Positions 53,671 to 63,176 of a stretch of DNA of 64,000 nucleotides are shown here, in pieces. A model generated the notes under the pieces. That model did not search any database and was not told the origin of the DNA. It saw nothing but the letters and a program-made list of their open reading frames with translations. This DNA comes from Acinetobacter sp. WCHAc010034 (GTDB taxonomy: Bacteria > Pseudomonadota > Gammaproteobacteria > Pseudomonadales > Moraxellaceae): contig NZ_CP032279.1 in the NCBI RefSeq assembly GCF_001696615.3, forward strand, positions 2,914,001 through 2,978,000, read 5' to 3'. The translations under genes were made by a program, and so were the position numbers. The stretch's first letter is position 1. Every line of letters begins with the position of its first letter.

Positions 53671-54177
53671 TCATTTGGCTTTGCACCAAATAAACATGCA
53701 AGCAATGTAAATCATAGACTGATAATTTCGTGCAAGCTTATCAAATCGGGTTGCAATCGCTCGAAAATGTTTTAACCTCGCAAACGCATTCTCAACTAAA
53801 TGCCTTAATCGATATAGATATTTATCAAATTCTTTATTTAATCTTTTACTATTTGATCTCATTGGAATAATTGGGATCATATTTTTATTTTTAATAAATA
53901 TTCTGATGGTCTCAGCATCATATCCCTTATCTGCAATTAAATAATCTGCTTCTTCTACAACCTCTATCAATTGCTCTGCAACTTGGCTATCGTGGACTTG
54001 ACCCCCAGTGATTTTAAAATCAATCGGTAATCCATTCGCGTCGGTTGCAAGATGTATTTTTGTTGTTCGCCCACCACGTGATTGTCCAATTGCTCTTTCG
54101 AAACCATTCCGAGCTCCACTTGCATGCTGATGCACGCGTATGTAGCTTCCGTCAATGAATACCCATTCTTGATCCAA
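53671..54177 (-). CDS. IS5-family transposase, second frame (catalytic)
   Basis: The DDE catalytic part (168 aa as an open frame): VFIDGSYIRVHQHASGARN with the first Asp, then LATDANGLPIDFKITGGQVHDSQVAEQLIEVVEEADYLIADKGYDAETIR with the second Asp, and RHLVENAFARLKHFRAIATRFDKLA with the Glu. It is joined to the first frame by a -1 shift at a run of eight T in the mRNA sense (TTTTTTTT, just after AAA), upstream of which frame 1 reads NKFFLDYEA. As a separate ORF it starts at a TTG that is probably not used. Confidence 0.85.
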   Translation of the reverse strand: MDQEWVFIDGSYIRVHQHASGARNGFERAIGQSRGGRTTKIHLATDANGLPIDFKITGGQVHDSQVAEQLIEVVEEADYLIADKGYDAETIRIFIKNKNMIPIIPMRSNSKRLNKEFDKYLYRLRHLVENAFARLKHFRAIATRFDKLARNYQSMIYIACMFIWCKAK

Positions 54178-54422
54178 GACGCCTCGTAATCTAAAAAAAA
54201 TTTATTCCACAATCCCTTACTTGCCCAACGATTAAAACGATTATAAGCAGTTTGCCAAGGACAAAATTCTTGAGGAATATCACGCCATGTCGCGCCTGTA
54301 CGCAGTTTCCATAAGATAGCTTCCATGATATTTCTACTATTCTTTGAACAGTAGCAACCGTGCAATCGCATTGTATCCTGGATTTGCTGCCAAATATTAT
54401 CTGTTAAAAGAGTACGTGCCAT
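53967..54422 (-). CDS. IS5-family transposase, first frame (DNA-binding)
   Basis: N-terminal transposase part (151 aa if read without shift): MARTLLTDNIWQQIQDTMRL... CCYCSKNSRN-like region (GCYCSKNSRNIMEAILWKLRTGATWRDIPQEFCPWQTAYNRFNRWASKGLWNKFF), the DUF4096/insertion-element helix-turn-helix domain. Residues after NKFF are the out-of-frame reading of the catalytic part, so the native protein needs the -1 shift at the T8 run near 54195. Confidence 0.85.
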   Translation of the reverse strand: MARTLLTDNIWQQIQDTMRLHGCYCSKNSRNIMEAILWKLRTGATWRDIPQEFCPWQTAYNRFNRWASKGLWNKFFLDYEASWIKNGYSLTEATYACISMQVELGMVSKEQLDNHVVGEQQKYILQPTRMDYRLILKSLGVKSTIAKLQSN

Positions 54423-55254
54423 TGAATAATATTGAAATACAAGTAATTTGGAATATTATTTTAAGTCTTTAAAATCCATTCTTCAAATGAGAACACGCCC
54501 TAGAAAAGCCTTTAGTTTTTATTATTGATGAGTTGGATCGTTGCCGGCCTGATTTTGCTATTCGTTTGATTGAGCGTATTAAACACTTTTTTGATATTAA
54601 AAATATCGTTTTTGTTTTAGTGATGGATAAAACACAGTTTTCAAAAGTGGTTTGTCATAATTATGGCTATGATGAAAAATTAGGTGAAGAATATTTAGAT
54701 AAGTTTATTGATTTTAAGGTTTCATTATTACCAATTAATAAGTCATTACATAATGAACTAGTAACCATACCTGTGTTAAAAAAATTGTTTGAAGATGTAG
54801 GTGAGTTTTCAGATGACATAGTGTTTATATTTTATAAAGTTTTAGATAAATATATTTCACCACGTGATATGAGAAGAAAAATAAATCTATATGCTTTATT
54901 AAAAACAGGAAATGTCAAAAAAGATATGTTTTTAATAATATCAATTATAAGTGGTCCAAATGATGTAATTAAAAAATTTAGATTGCTTACTTCTGAAATT
55001 GATCAATTTATTCAAGTGCATAAATTATCAAGTCAAGAGATTGAAACTTACTTTAAAGACTATTTATCGCTTAGAGTAATAGAATTTTTAGATATATTTA
55101 ATAAACTAAAAAACATTGAGTCGACAACTTATGCCTATGATGGTGGTATAGATCATAAGCAAAATTTGATTTTAGATATCTATTCTAAATGTTCTATCAA
55201 TAAAATCAGTAGACTTGAAGATTTCCCTAAACAACATCAAGACTATTTAAATGC

Positions 55255-55911
55255 TTATTTAGTAGAAGATTTAGAATCCCAAGATGATGAGTGGTGATTA
55301 AGACATAGATTTAGTTGAATAACATCATCCGTCTGTAACTGTTCACGCATTTTTAAAAATTGCTTTTCATCTAAGTCATAGAGCTTCAGTGCAAGCAGTT
55401 TTTTGATGTCAGCTTCGGGGAAACGGTACTTAATAATTTTGGCCGGCACACCGCCTACCACAGCATAAGGCGGAACGTCCTTGGTCACGACTGCGCCTGT
55501 AGCTACCACCGCGCCTTCACCCAGTGTCACACCTTGCATAATCATGGCGCGGGAGCCAATCCAGCAGCCGTCGCCAATCACGGTATCGCCTGCAGGCACA
55601 AAGCTGCGTGTATCGAACGGAAAGGCCGAAATCCAGTCGGTGCGGTGCAATTGGTTGCCGCCCATCATAATCACGCATTCTGCGCCAAAACAGACGAAAT
55701 TGCCGATATAGAGCTGGTCAATTGGTTTCTCAGCCGTCGCGGGCTTGTCGTGCAGATAGCGCACCGCGCAGCGCTCAAAACCCTGATCCCAATAGGCGCT
55801 GTAATAGCTGTAATTCCCTTTAATGTGAATATTCGGATTCTTCACGGTTTTTGAGATGAATTCGAATTCGCACCAGTGCTTTACAGGGGAATTAATCAAT
55901 TGTTCAGGCAT
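55255..55911 (-). CDS. CatB/Vat-type hexapeptide acetyltransferase
   Basis: Xenobiotic acetyltransferase-like protein (218 aa) with left-handed beta-helix repeats: [31 protein letters not shown], including the catalytic-type His, and [52 protein letters not shown]. Relatives acetylate chloramphenicol or streptogramins, but many chromosomal copies act on other small acceptors, so resistance is not inferred. The last 43 bp overlap the end of the convergent KAP gene, and the tail [14 protein letters not shown] looks unrelated to the family, so the original end has probably been replaced by incoming DNA. Confidence 0.82.
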   Translation of the reverse strand: MPEQLINSPVKHWCEFEFISKTVKNPNIHIKGNYSYYSAYWDQGFERCAVRYLHDKPATAEKPIDQLYIGNFVCFGAECVIMMGGNQLHRTDWISAFPFDTRSFVPAGDTVIGDGCWIGSRAMIMQGVTLGEGAVVATGAVVTKDVPPYAVVGGVPAKIIKYRFPEADIKKLLALKLYDLDEKQFLKMREQLQTDDVIQLNLCLNHHSSSWDSKSSTK

Positions 55912-56070
55912 GGCAGTACAGCGCGGAAAAGGTTGGCAGATTATAGCGTATTTCAGCTGCGCTTGAGAAAGCGCGCCCTTCGATAAAAACTGCAGCGCTG
56001 CTAAGCAGGAGGAATATAGGGGATTCCCTAAAAAGAAGAGGAAATGCCTGCTAAAAACCAGCCGAGGCTT

Positions 56071-56283
56071 TCAGCTAAAGAAATTCCACAAAGCCCTAAA
56101 CCAATGCGGAATCTGCTTCGGAAACAGAAAGCCGAGCAATCCGCAGATAAGCGCTGTGATAAAAATGATCTGCACCGGGCTGGCATGGCTGTCAACAGCA
56201 TAAGACCATGCAATGGCAATCAGAATGCCGAGGAAAATGCCCCCAGCCGCATAGTAAAAAGCCTGTATTAAACGCTCATCCAT
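56071..56283 (-). CDS. Small two-helix membrane protein
   Basis: No named family recognised. The 70-aa product (from ATG 56283; an earlier in-frame ATG at 56331 would add 16 residues) has two hydrophobic helices (AAGGIFLGILIAIAWSYAV and IIFITALICGLLGFLF) joined by a short loop, then PKQIPHWFRALWNFFS. It lies between greA's terminator and the acetyltransferase gene, on the minus strand. Confidence 0.55.
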   Translation of the reverse strand: MDERLIQAFYYAAGGIFLGILIAIAWSYAVDSHASPVQIIFITALICGLLGFLFPKQIPHWFRALWNFFS

Positions 56284-56339
56284 AATTTTATTTTCATGCC
56301 TTATTGGCTGAATTATAAGCATATAATGCATAAAAACAA

Positions 56340-56363
56340 AAAGCCCCTCAAAAAGAGGGGCTT
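56340..56363 (-). terminator. Terminator of greA
   Basis: AAGCCCCTC-AAAAA-GAGGGGCTT with flanking A/T runs. Confidence 0.8.
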
Positions 56364-56386
56364 GAAAGCCATTTGATCTTTAATGC

Positions 56387-56863
56387 TTAAAGATATTCGA
56401 CTTTGGCAATTTCATATTCCACTTCGCCGTTTGGCGTTTGGATTTTTGCTTCATCGCCTTCGTTTTTGCCTAAAAGGCCGCGGGCGATCGGAGAGTTCAC
56501 AGAGATTTTGTTGATTTTGAAGTCAGCTTCATCATCGCCTACAATCTTGTAGGTCTTCTGCTCTTCAGTGTCCAGGTTTTCAATAGTCACGGTAACGCCA
56601 AAAACTACCCGGCCGTTCTGTTCAAGCGTTTTGACATCAATTTCCTGAATTGCGCCAAGCTTGCCTTCAATATCCTGAATGCGGCCTTCACAGAAGCCCT
56701 GCTGCTCGCGGGCAGCATGGTATTCCGCGTTTTCCTTTAAATCCCCATGTTCGCGCGCTTCCGCAATGGCAGCAATAATGCGCGGACGGTCAATACTTTT
56801 TAATTGGTGTAATTCTTTCTCTAAGGCGATTTTGCCTTCAGGAGTCATAGGATAACGTTGCAT
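56387..56863 (-). CDS. greA: Transcription elongation factor GreA
   Basis: GreA (158 aa) rescues backtracked RNA polymerase by stimulating transcript cleavage. The N-terminal coiled coil starts [57 protein letters not shown], whose acidic tip ([11 protein letters not shown]) reaches the polymerase active site. The C-terminal FKBP-like domain ends [18 protein letters not shown]. It follows carAB, as is common in Pseudomonadales. Confidence 0.96.
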   Translation of the reverse strand: MQRYPMTPEGKIALEKELHQLKSIDRPRIIAAIAEAREHGDLKENAEYHAAREQQGFCEGRIQDIEGKLGAIQEIDVKTLEQNGRVVFGVTVTIENLDTEEQKTYKIVGDDEADFKINKISVNSPIARGLLGKNEGDEAKIQTPNGEVEYEIAKVEYL

Positions 56864-56911
56864 TGTTGTCCCTCATAAATGGGTATTTAAAAAAATACAG
56901 GGTTATAAAAT

Positions 56912-56945
56912 GAAAAAAGCCCGCCACCGAGAGGTGACGGGACTT
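56912..56945 (-). terminator. Hairpin between carB and greA
   Basis: AAAGCCCGCCACC and GGTGACGGGACTT form an imperfect GC-rich stem with a minus-strand T run. It may end carAB or leave partial read-through to greA. Confidence 0.55.
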
Positions 56946-56958
56946 CTCGGCCGCTTAA

Positions 56959-59900
56959 TTAAGCTTTGATAAGGTCTTGCAGGCGGTATACATCCATCGG
57001 CAATTGAATGCCGAATGCTTGGCAAACCGCTTCAGCACCGTTAATGGTGGTTGTGTAATAAACCTTGCCTTGTAATGCAGCGCGACGGATCATTGCTGAG
57101 TCATATTGAGCACGCTTGCCTTCAGTGGTATTGACAATAAGGTGTATTTCACCATTTTTCAAGCGGTCTACAATATGCGGACGGCCTTCGGTTACTTTAT
57201 TTACACGTTCACACGCCAAACCTGCTTGGCTGAGTACGTCATGCGTACCGCCAGTTGCAACAAGCTTGAAGCCGAAAGAAACAAGTTTCTTCGCAATATC
57301 AACGATGTATTTCTTGTCAGATTCACGCACAGACAGGAATGCATGCTTCACTTCGCCTTCGGTCGGCAAGCCCGGCAAGCGTTCATTTGAACCCAGCACT
57401 GCTTTGTAGAATGCTTCGCCAAATGTTTTGCCCACGCCCATCACTTCGCCTGTAGATTTCATCTCAGGTCCAAGCATTGGGTCAACGCCAGGGAATTTAG
57501 CAAACGGGAAGACTGCTTCTTTCACCGCAAAGTGAGTCGGAATAATCTCTTTGGTGAAACCTTGAGATTCTAAAGACTGACCCGCCATACAGCGCGCAGC
57601 AACTTTCGCTAAAGATTCGCCAATGCATTTCGACACGAAAGGAACGGTACGCGATGCGCGCGGGTTCACTTCAAGCACATAAATGTCATTGCCTTTAACC
57701 GCAAACTGAACGTTCATCAGGCCGACAACGCCAAGCTCTTTGGCCATGGCTACAGTTTGACGGCGCATTTCATCCTGAACTTCTTGTGAAAGCGAGTATG
57801 GAGGAATCGAGCATGCTGAGTCGCCAGAGTGAATGCCGGCTTGTTCAATATGCTGCATGATCCCGCCAATCACAACGTCTTTACCGTCAGACACGCAGTC
57901 TACGTCAACTTCAGTAGCGTCATCCAGGAAACGGTCAAGCAGGACAGGAGCTTCGTTCGAAGCTTGGACCGCTTCACGGAGGTAGCGTTTCAGCTCTTCT
58001 TCGTTATACACGATTTCCATTGCGCGGCCGCCCAATACATACGATGGGCGAACAACCAGCGGATAGCCGACTTTAGCTGCTTCAGAAATGCCTTCTTCAG
58101 CAGATTTTACGATGCTGTTGTTTGGCTGGCGCAGCTGCAGGCGCTGAATCATTTGCTGGAAGCGTTCACGGTCTTCTGCGCGGTCAATCGCATCTGGCGA
58201 TGTGCCGATAATCGGCGCGCCGGCTTCTTCCAAAGCGCGGGCCAATTTCAGCGGCGTTTGGCCGCCGTACTGCACGATAATGCCTTTAGGCTTTTCGGTG
58301 CGCACGATCTCAAGCACATCTTCCAATGTGATCGGTTCGAAGTACAGGCGGTCTGAAGTGTCGTAATCGGTTGAAACGGTTTCAGGGTTGCAGTTGACCA
58401 TGATGGTTTCGTAGCCGTCTTCACGCATTGCAAGCGCCGCGTGCACACAGCAGTAATCGAACTCGATGCCTTGGCCGATACGGTTAGGACCGCCGCCGAT
58501 GACCATGATCTTGTCTTTGTCTGACGGCTTAGCTTCACATTCTTCATCGTAAGTTGAATACATGTAAGCAGTATCAGATTCAAATTCCGCTGCGCAGGTA
58601 TCGACACGCTTGTAAACCGGGGTTACGCCCAGATTCCAGCGGTGCTTGCGGAACTGCTTCTGTGAAATGCCCATCAAGTCCGCAATGCGAAGGTCAGATA
58701 GGCCTTTGCGCTTGAACGAACGGATGTTTTCTGCATTTAAATCGCCAAAACCTAAAGTTTTGATTTCATTTTCAGTTTTGATGATGTCTTCGATTTGGAT
58801 CAGGAACCATTTATCGATTTTCGTCGCTTGGAACACTTCTTCTAAAGTGAAGCCGTGGCGGAAAGCATCAGCAACATACCAAATGCGCTCAGGGCCTGGA
58901 ACTTTCAGTTCAACCAGGATCTTTTCGCGCGCGCCTTCGGTGCCGACAGCGATTTTTTCATCAAAACCGCATGCGCCGACTTCAAGGCCGCGCAGCGCTT
59001 TGTTTACAGACTCTTGGAAGTTGCGGCCAATCGCCATTACTTCACCGACAGATTTCATCTGCGTGGTGAGCACAGGCTCAGCTTGCGGGAACTTTTCGAA
59101 GTTGAAACGCGGAATTTTTGTTACCACGTAGTCAATTGCAGGTTCGAAAGATGCAGGTGTGGTGCCGCCGGTGATGTCATTTTTCAGTTCATCAAGGGTG
59201 TAGCCGACTGCCAGTTTCGCAGCGATTTTCGCAATTGGGAAGCCTGTCGCTTTAGACGCCAGCGCAGATGAGCGCGATACGCGCGGGTTCATCTCGATTA
59301 CGACCATGCGGCCAGTATTCGGGCAGATACCGAACTGAACGTTAGAACCGCCTGTTTCTACGCCAATTTCACGCAGAACCGCTAAAGATGCGTTACGCAT
59401 CAATTGGTATTCTTTGTCCGTCAGTGTTTGCGCCGGAGCAACGGTGATTGAGTCACCGGTGTGCACGCCCATCGGGTCAAAGTTTTCAATCGCGCAGACG
59501 ATAATGCAGTTGTCGTTTTTGTCACGGACAACTTCCATTTCGTATTCTTTCCAGCCAATTAAAGATTCATCAATCAATAACTGCTTGGTTGGGGAAAGAT
59601 CGAAACCGCGTTCACAGATTTCAAGGAATTCTTCGCGGTTGTAGGCGATGCCACCGCCTGAACCGCCCATGGTGAATGACGGGCGGATAATTACCGGGAA
59701 GCCGAAGCGCGCTTGAATTTCTAAAGCCTGTTCCATTGACTCGGCAATGTCAGCTTTAGGGCATTCAAGGCCGATTTTGCGCATCGCGATGTCGAAGAGC
59801 TTGCGGTCTTCGGCTTTTTCAATCGCTTCTTTGGTTGCGCCAATCAGTTCAACATTGAATTTTTCCAGAATGCCGTGCTCATCCAGCGCCAGCGCGCAGT

Positions 59901-60189
59901 TCAGCGCGGTTTGGCCGCCCATGGTCGGAAGGACTGCATCCGGGCGCTCTTTTTCAATGATCTGCGCAACAGTCTGCCAAGTGATTGGCTCGATGTAAGT
60001 TGCGTCCGCCATTGCAGGGTCGGTCATAATGGTCGCTGGGTTAGAGTTGACCAGAATAACGCGGTAGCCTTCTTCACGGAGGGCTTTACACGCTTGCGCG
60101 CCTGAATAGTCAAACTCGCATGCCTGACCGATCACAATCGGGCCTGCACCAATAATTAAGATGCTTTTAATGTCTGTACGTTTAGCCAT
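56959..60189 (-). CDS. carB: Carbamoyl-phosphate synthase large subunit
   Basis: CarB (1076 aa) builds carbamoyl phosphate from bicarbonate, ammonia and ATP for arginine and pyrimidines. The two homologous ATP-grasp halves are seen, with [29 protein letters not shown] at the start and [26 protein letters not shown] at the middle. The metal-binding repeats ([38 protein letters not shown]) are intact. An MGS-like allosteric domain with the UMP/ornithine site closes the protein (about residues 935-1076). It starts 13 bases after carA stops. Confidence 0.97.
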   Translation of the reverse strand: MAKRTDIKSILIIGAGPIVIGQACEFDYSGAQACKALREEGYRVILVNSNPATIMTDPAMADATYIEPITWQTVAQIIEKERPDAVLPTMGGQTALNCALALDEHGILEKFNVELIGATKEAIEKAEDRKLFDIAMRKIGLECPKADIAESMEQALEIQARFGFPVIIRPSFTMGGSGGGIAYNREEFLEICERGFDLSPTKQLLIDESLIGWKEYEMEVVRDKNDNCIIVCAIENFDPMGVHTGDSITVAPAQTLTDKEYQLMRNASLAVLREIGVETGGSNVQFGICPNTGRMVVIEMNPRVSRSSALASKATGFPIAKIAAKLAVGYTLDELKNDITGGTTPASFEPAIDYVVTKIPRFNFEKFPQAEPVLTTQMKSVGEVMAIGRNFQESVNKALRGLEVGACGFDEKIAVGTEGAREKILVELKVPGPERIWYVADAFRHGFTLEEVFQATKIDKWFLIQIEDIIKTENEIKTLGFGDLNAENIRSFKRKGLSDLRIADLMGISQKQFRKHRWNLGVTPVYKRVDTCAAEFESDTAYMYSTYDEECEAKPSDKDKIMVIGGGPNRIGQGIEFDYCCVHAALAMREDGYETIMVNCNPETVSTDYDTSDRLYFEPITLEDVLEIVRTEKPKGIIVQYGGQTPLKLARALEEAGAPIIGTSPDAIDRAEDRERFQQMIQRLQLRQPNNSIVKSAEEGISEAAKVGYPLVVRPSYVLGGRAMEIVYNEEELKRYLREAVQASNEAPVLLDRFLDDATEVDVDCVSDGKDVVIGGIMQHIEQAGIHSGDSACSIPPYSLSQEVQDEMRRQTVAMAKELGVVGLMNVQFAVKGNDIYVLEVNPRASRTVPFVSKCIGESLAKVAARCMAGQSLESQGFTKEIIPTHFAVKEAVFPFAKFPGVDPMLGPEMKSTGEVMGVGKTFGEAFYKAVLGSNERLPGLPTEGEVKHAFLSVRESDKKYIVDIAKKLVSFGFKLVATGGTHDVLSQAGLACERVNKVTEGRPHIVDRLKNGEIHLIVNTTEGKRAQYDSAMIRRAALQGKVYYTTTINGAEAVCQAFGIQLPMDVYRLQDLIKA

Positions 60190-60202
60190 GATGCTTCCTT
60201 AA

Positions 60203-61345
60203 TTACTTCTTAGATGCTTCGATAAGTTCGATGAAATGATCGAACAATGGTGCGCAGTCATGCGGGCCAGGGCTTGCTTCAGGATGGCCTTGGAAGCTGA
60301 ACGCCGGCTTGTCTGTGCGATGGATGCCCTGCAGGGTTTGATCGAACAAAGACTTGTGCGTCGCTTTCAGGTTTGCAGGCAGTGTTTCTGCATCCACTGC
60401 GAAGCCGTGGTTTTGCGAAGTAATCATCACGGTGCCGTTTTCAAGGTTCTGCACAGGATGGTTTGCACCGTGGTGGCCGTGAGGCATTTTCACAGTTTTA
60501 GCGCCGGAAGCCAGCGCAAGGATCTGATGGCCCAGGCAAATGCCGAATACAGGCAGGTTGCGGGCATCTTCTACAAGAGTTTTTACAGCTTCAATTGCAT
60601 AGCCGCATGCAGCCGGATCGCCAGGGCCGTTCGAAAGGAACACGCCGTCTGGATTCAGCGCAAGCACGTCAGCAGCAGGAGTTTGCGCAGGCACCACAGT
60701 CAATTTGCAGCCGCGGTCTGCAAGCATACGCAGGATGTTGGTTTTGACACCGTAATCGTATGCAACGACATGGAATTTAAGTTCAGGCTGGGAGAAGCCT
60801 TTGCCTAGCGTCCAGGAGCCTTCAGTCCACTCGAAACCTTCCGGGTCGCAGCACTCTTTCGCAAGGTCTAAGCCGTTTAAGCCGCCGAATGCGCGCGCTT
60901 TTTCTAATGCCTGTTCTTCAGTGATGTTTTCGCCAGCAAGGATGCAGCCATTCTGCGCGCCTTTGTCGCGCAAAATGCGCGTCAATTTGCGCGTATCAAT
61001 GTCGGCAATCGCCACAACATTGTGTTCTTTTAAGTATTCGCCTAAAGACTGTGTAGACCGGAAGTTGCTGTGCAGTAAAGGCAGGTCGCGGATGATCAAT
61101 CCGTTGGCCCATACTTTATGAATCCGGCCGGATTCAGCGTCTTCATCATTGCAGCCGGTGTTGCCGATATGCGGGTAGGTTAGGGTAACAAGCTGCTGCG
61201 CATAGCTTGGATCAGTCAAAATTTCTTGATAGCCAGTCATGGCAGTGTTGAAAACGACTTCACCAGTCGTACTACCCGATGCACCGATAGACGTTCCTTT
61301 AAAGATCGTACCGTCGGCAAGGGCTAAAATTGCTGGGGTGCTCAA
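60203..61345 (-). CDS. carA: Carbamoyl-phosphate synthase small subunit (glutaminase)
   Basis: CarA (380 aa) delivers ammonia from glutamine to CarB. The class I glutamine-amidotransferase triad is present: nucleophile Cys in [16 protein letters not shown], His in [11 protein letters not shown], with the following Glu. The N-terminal small-chain domain includes [34 protein letters not shown]. It is the first gene of carAB and is preceded by a structured leader with a promoter at 61454-61482. Confidence 0.96.
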   Translation of the reverse strand: MSTPAILALADGTIFKGTSIGASGSTTGEVVFNTAMTGYQEILTDPSYAQQLVTLTYPHIGNTGCNDEDAESGRIHKVWANGLIIRDLPLLHSNFRSTQSLGEYLKEHNVVAIADIDTRKLTRILRDKGAQNGCILAGENITEEQALEKARAFGGLNGLDLAKECCDPEGFEWTEGSWTLGKGFSQPELKFHVVAYDYGVKTNILRMLADRGCKLTVVPAQTPAADVLALNPDGVFLSNGPGDPAACGYAIEAVKTLVEDARNLPVFGICLGHQILALASGAKTVKMPHGHHGANHPVQNLENGTVMITSQNHGFAVDAETLPANLKATHKSLFDQTLQGIHRTDKPAFSFQGHPEASPGPHDCAPLFDHFIELIEASKK

Positions 61346-61446
61346 ACCAAAGCTCCTGAAATTTAGGCTGTAAAAAAGCGAGTAGACGAAAAAAAAGGAA
61401 GGCTAATTTAAAACCTACCCTCCTTGCATCTGCTCGCTTGAACTTA
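61346..61446 (-). promoter_or_regulatory. Structured leader of carAB with nested hairpins and U runs
   Basis: On the minus strand GCGAG at the 5' side and CTCGC at the 3' side pair around an inner stem AAGGAGGG/CCTTCCTT. The inner stem is followed by eight T, and the outer CTCGC by six T, so each looks like an intrinsic terminator. An attenuation or antitermination role in arginine/pyrimidine control is inferred; no leader peptide was recognised. Confidence 0.5.
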
Positions 61447-61453
61447 ACACGGC

Positions 61454-61482
61454 ATTATACGTGGCAAGCGCCGGGAAGTCCA
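61454..61482 (-). promoter_or_regulatory. Promoter of carAB
   Basis: Minus-strand TATAAT (61454-61459) with -35 TGGACT (61477-61482) and 17-bp spacing, about 105 bp upstream of carA. Confidence 0.7.
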
Positions 61483-61654
61483 TTCTATTTATTGCGAATA
61501 TGCCAGATAAAAGGCTTGCATTTTGGCTGAAAGTTTGTTTTTTGAATATTGTTAAAAAATGTAAGCAAATAATTATTGTCTGACAAATCATAAATTAAAA
61601 TTTATCAAATCAGTTTAAGCTGTGCTTCACATGTATAACTATAGGTATAAGATC

Positions 61655-62149
61655 ATGGCGGCACCGCAAAAACAGGCAGAAGCAGCGAAATCCCTGAAAA
61701 CGATCGCAGCAGACGGCGCAGAGCAGCTTGAACAGGCAGCGAAAGAAGCAACACAGCATGCCGCGGAAGCGGTTACTGAAGGCAAGGAAAAAATTCAGGC
61801 AGAAGCGAAACAGCTGAACGCCGGCGTGCAGGACCAGCTGCGCCAGCTGAAGCAGGACGTGCTGCAGAAAATTGAACAGCTGAAAGTGCAGCTTGGCTCA
61901 TCGCAAAAAGATTTAACTGAACTGAAAGCGTTTGTGAAAACTGAATTAAACTCAGTGATTGAGGATATTTCCAAGCTGGGCAAAGAGCTGAAAGCGGATG
62001 TCAGCCAGATTTCTTCAAAGCATAAGGATCATTTGGCGAAAACCTACAAGCGTTCAAAAGAGAACACTTTGGAAGCGTGGAAAAAAGTTGCGCCTGCAAA
62101 GCCTCAGCCTCAACCGCAGGCGGAAGAATCAGAGCCTTTGAAAAGCTAA
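61655..62149 (+). CDS. Coiled-coil, Ala/Lys/Glu-rich protein (phasin/apolipoprotein-like)
   Basis: A 164-aa, almost entirely helical protein: MAAPQKQAEAAKSLKTIAADGAEQLEQAAKEATQHAAEAVTEGKEKIQAEAKQLNAGVQDQLRQLKQDVLQKIEQLKV, with a Pro/Gln/Glu tail (APAKPQPQPQAEESEPLKS). The heptad-like Ala/Lys/Glu pattern resembles phasins, LEA-like and apolipoprotein-like coats, but I cannot assign a family. ATG 61655 gives a hydrophilic start; ATGs at 61622 and 61631 are in frame but add an unlikely Tyr-rich stretch. Closed by a strong terminator. Divergent from carA. Confidence 0.6.
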   Translation: MAAPQKQAEAAKSLKTIAADGAEQLEQAAKEATQHAAEAVTEGKEKIQAEAKQLNAGVQDQLRQLKQDVLQKIEQLKVQLGSSQKDLTELKAFVKTELNSVIEDISKLGKELKADVSQISSKHKDHLAKTYKRSKENTLEAWKKVAPAKPQPQPQAEESEPLKS

Positions 62150-62166
62150 GGCATTCTGATGCAGAG

Positions 62167-62196
62167 AAAGGGCAATGCGCAAAGGCATTGCCCTTT
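62167..62196 (+). terminator. Terminator of the coiled-coil gene
   Basis: AAAGGGCAATGC-N6-GCATTGCCCTTT, a 12-bp stem and T run. Confidence 0.85.
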
Positions 62197-62270
62197 TTGC
62201 TGTGCGCTGATTATTTTGCGCCGGCAGCATTGAGCGCTGTCCTGCAGGAAGACAATCTGAAGCGGAAACA

Positions 62271-62300
62271 AAAAAGCAAAAGGATCTCCTTTTGCTTTTT
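62271..62300. terminator. Palindromic terminator of the DOMON-like gene
   Basis: AAAAAGCAAAAGGA pairs with TCCTTTTGCTTTTT across two bases; A and T tracts at both ends allow either direction. Confidence 0.65.
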
Positions 62301-62304
62301 GCTA

Positions 62305-62844
62305 TTAGAACTGATGCAGCCAGTCCCGCTTATTGTGGAAGTCAGCATTGGGGCTGCTGTGCTGCATGGCGTAAAGCTGATCGCCTTGGGAAGTTTTAAG
62401 CACCGCGCTTAGGCCGACATACAGATCCTGCCAGTTGAGCTTGTGCTGCAGCATGAATTCCGCCAGATCAATGCTGACATTCATGCCGTAGTGGGTGCGC
62501 TTGAGCTGATTCAGCTCAATATCATAAGCCGCTTGAGGCGGCATATCCTCAGGATAGCGGTACTCTTCAAACTGATAGGCCTGCCATGCCTGAGAAGGGG
62601 AGAGGTTAATCTCACGGTAGAAATCCTCGCCGCGCACGCCGATGAAAATTTCAAAGCAGGTCTGTTCCCACAGGAAATCCTGACGCGGATGGCCGGACAC
62701 TAAGGCGGGCCACTGCATATACTGATTCGGGTCGCGCAGCCAGTAGCCTACATTCAGCGTATAGGGGCTTTGCTGCTCAATTGCGCCGACAAGGGAGATG
62801 GCTTCAAAACGGCGGTCAAACGCATTCAGTTCGTAACTTGCCAT
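62305..62844 (-). CDS. DOMON-like domain protein
   Basis: A 179-aa protein of the DOMON-like family, a beta-sandwich domain sometimes binding heme or sugars. The central part WPALVSGHPRQDFLWEQTCFEIFIGVRGEDFYREINLSPSQAWQAYQFEEYRYPEDMPPQ is the recognisable core. No signal peptide, so it is likely cytoplasmic. Function unknown. On the minus strand just downstream of yhbY (8 bp gap), so probably cotranscribed. Confidence 0.7.
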   Translation of the reverse strand: MASYELNAFDRRFEAISLVGAIEQQSPYTLNVGYWLRDPNQYMQWPALVSGHPRQDFLWEQTCFEIFIGVRGEDFYREINLSPSQAWQAYQFEEYRYPEDMPPQAAYDIELNQLKRTHYGMNVSIDLAEFMLQHKLNWQDLYVGLSAVLKTSQGDQLYAMQHSSPNADFHNKRDWLHQF

Positions 62845-62852
62845 GATCTAAA

Positions 62853-63176
62853 TCAGTTAGATAAATGCGCGTGACGGACAAGGTTGGACAATTTTTGATT
62901 CTGCTTGGCTGCCTTTTTGTAAAGCAGGGCAATTTTGCCAATAGTCTGCACAACTTCAGCGCCGGAAGCCTGCGCAATTTCAGCAATCAGCGCTGCGCGC
63001 GCTTCACGGTCTTCGCCGCCAACTTTCACTTTGATCAGCTCGTGGTCATTCAGCGCACGGCCCAATTCTTCAATTACATTTTCAGTTAAGCCCTTGTCGC
63101 CAATCATGACAACTGGGTTTAAAGCATGTCCGATTTGACGTAAACGCTTACGTTCCTGAATAGATAAAGCCGCCAT
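62853..63176 (-). CDS. yhbY: CRS1/YhbY-domain ribosome-assembly protein
   Basis: YhbY (107 aa), an RNA-binding CRM-domain protein bound to pre-50S particles. The GxxG-type RNA loop is VMIGDKGLTENVIEELGRALNDHELIKVKVGGEDREARAALIAEIAQASGAEVVQTIGKIALLYKKA. It is divergent from rlmE, as in E. coli and most gammaproteobacteria, and shares a 195-bp promoter region with it. Confidence 0.93.
   Translation of the reverse strand: MAALSIQERKRLRQIGHALNPVVMIGDKGLTENVIEELGRALNDHELIKVKVGGEDREARAALIAEIAQASGAEVVQTIGKIALLYKKAAKQNQKLSNLVRHAHLSN

Larger units (their letters stand above)
53661..54500 (-). mobile_element. IS5-family (IS427 group) insertion sequence, 840 bp
   Basis: Ends are inverted repeats GGGCGTGTCCTCATTTG (left) and GGGCGTGTTCTCATTTG (right, read inward), one mismatch in 17. 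The target duplication is TA (53659-53660 and 54501-54502), as in the IS427 group. Two overlapping minus-strand frames encode a DDE transposase expressed by -1 frameshift. It is inserted in the KAP gene. All parts look intact, so it may be recent and mobile. Confidence 0.9.
53034..55297 (+). pseudogene. KAP-family P-loop NTPase, interrupted by an IS5-family element
   Basis: Two halves of one gene: 53034-53660 (209 codons) and 54503-55297 (264 codons and stop). Removing the 840-bp IS and one copy of the TA duplication restores a 473-codon frame reading ...AEKLEKPLVFIIDELDRC... The first half has the Walker A motif DARWGEGKTWFV (Lys58-Thr59) and a membrane-like helix insert at about residues 130-155, a KAP hallmark; the second begins with the Walker B motif FIIDELDR. 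KAP NTPases include plasmid PifA and QatA, so antiviral function is plausible but unproven. The DNA is visibly A+T-richer than its neighbours, indicating acquired DNA next to tRNA-Met. As it stands the product is truncated after Walker A. Confidence 0.85.

Noticed and set aside
55255..55911. Chloramphenicol resistance gene catB
   Set aside because: Only family-level similarity; chromosomal hexapeptide acetyltransferases have diverse substrates.
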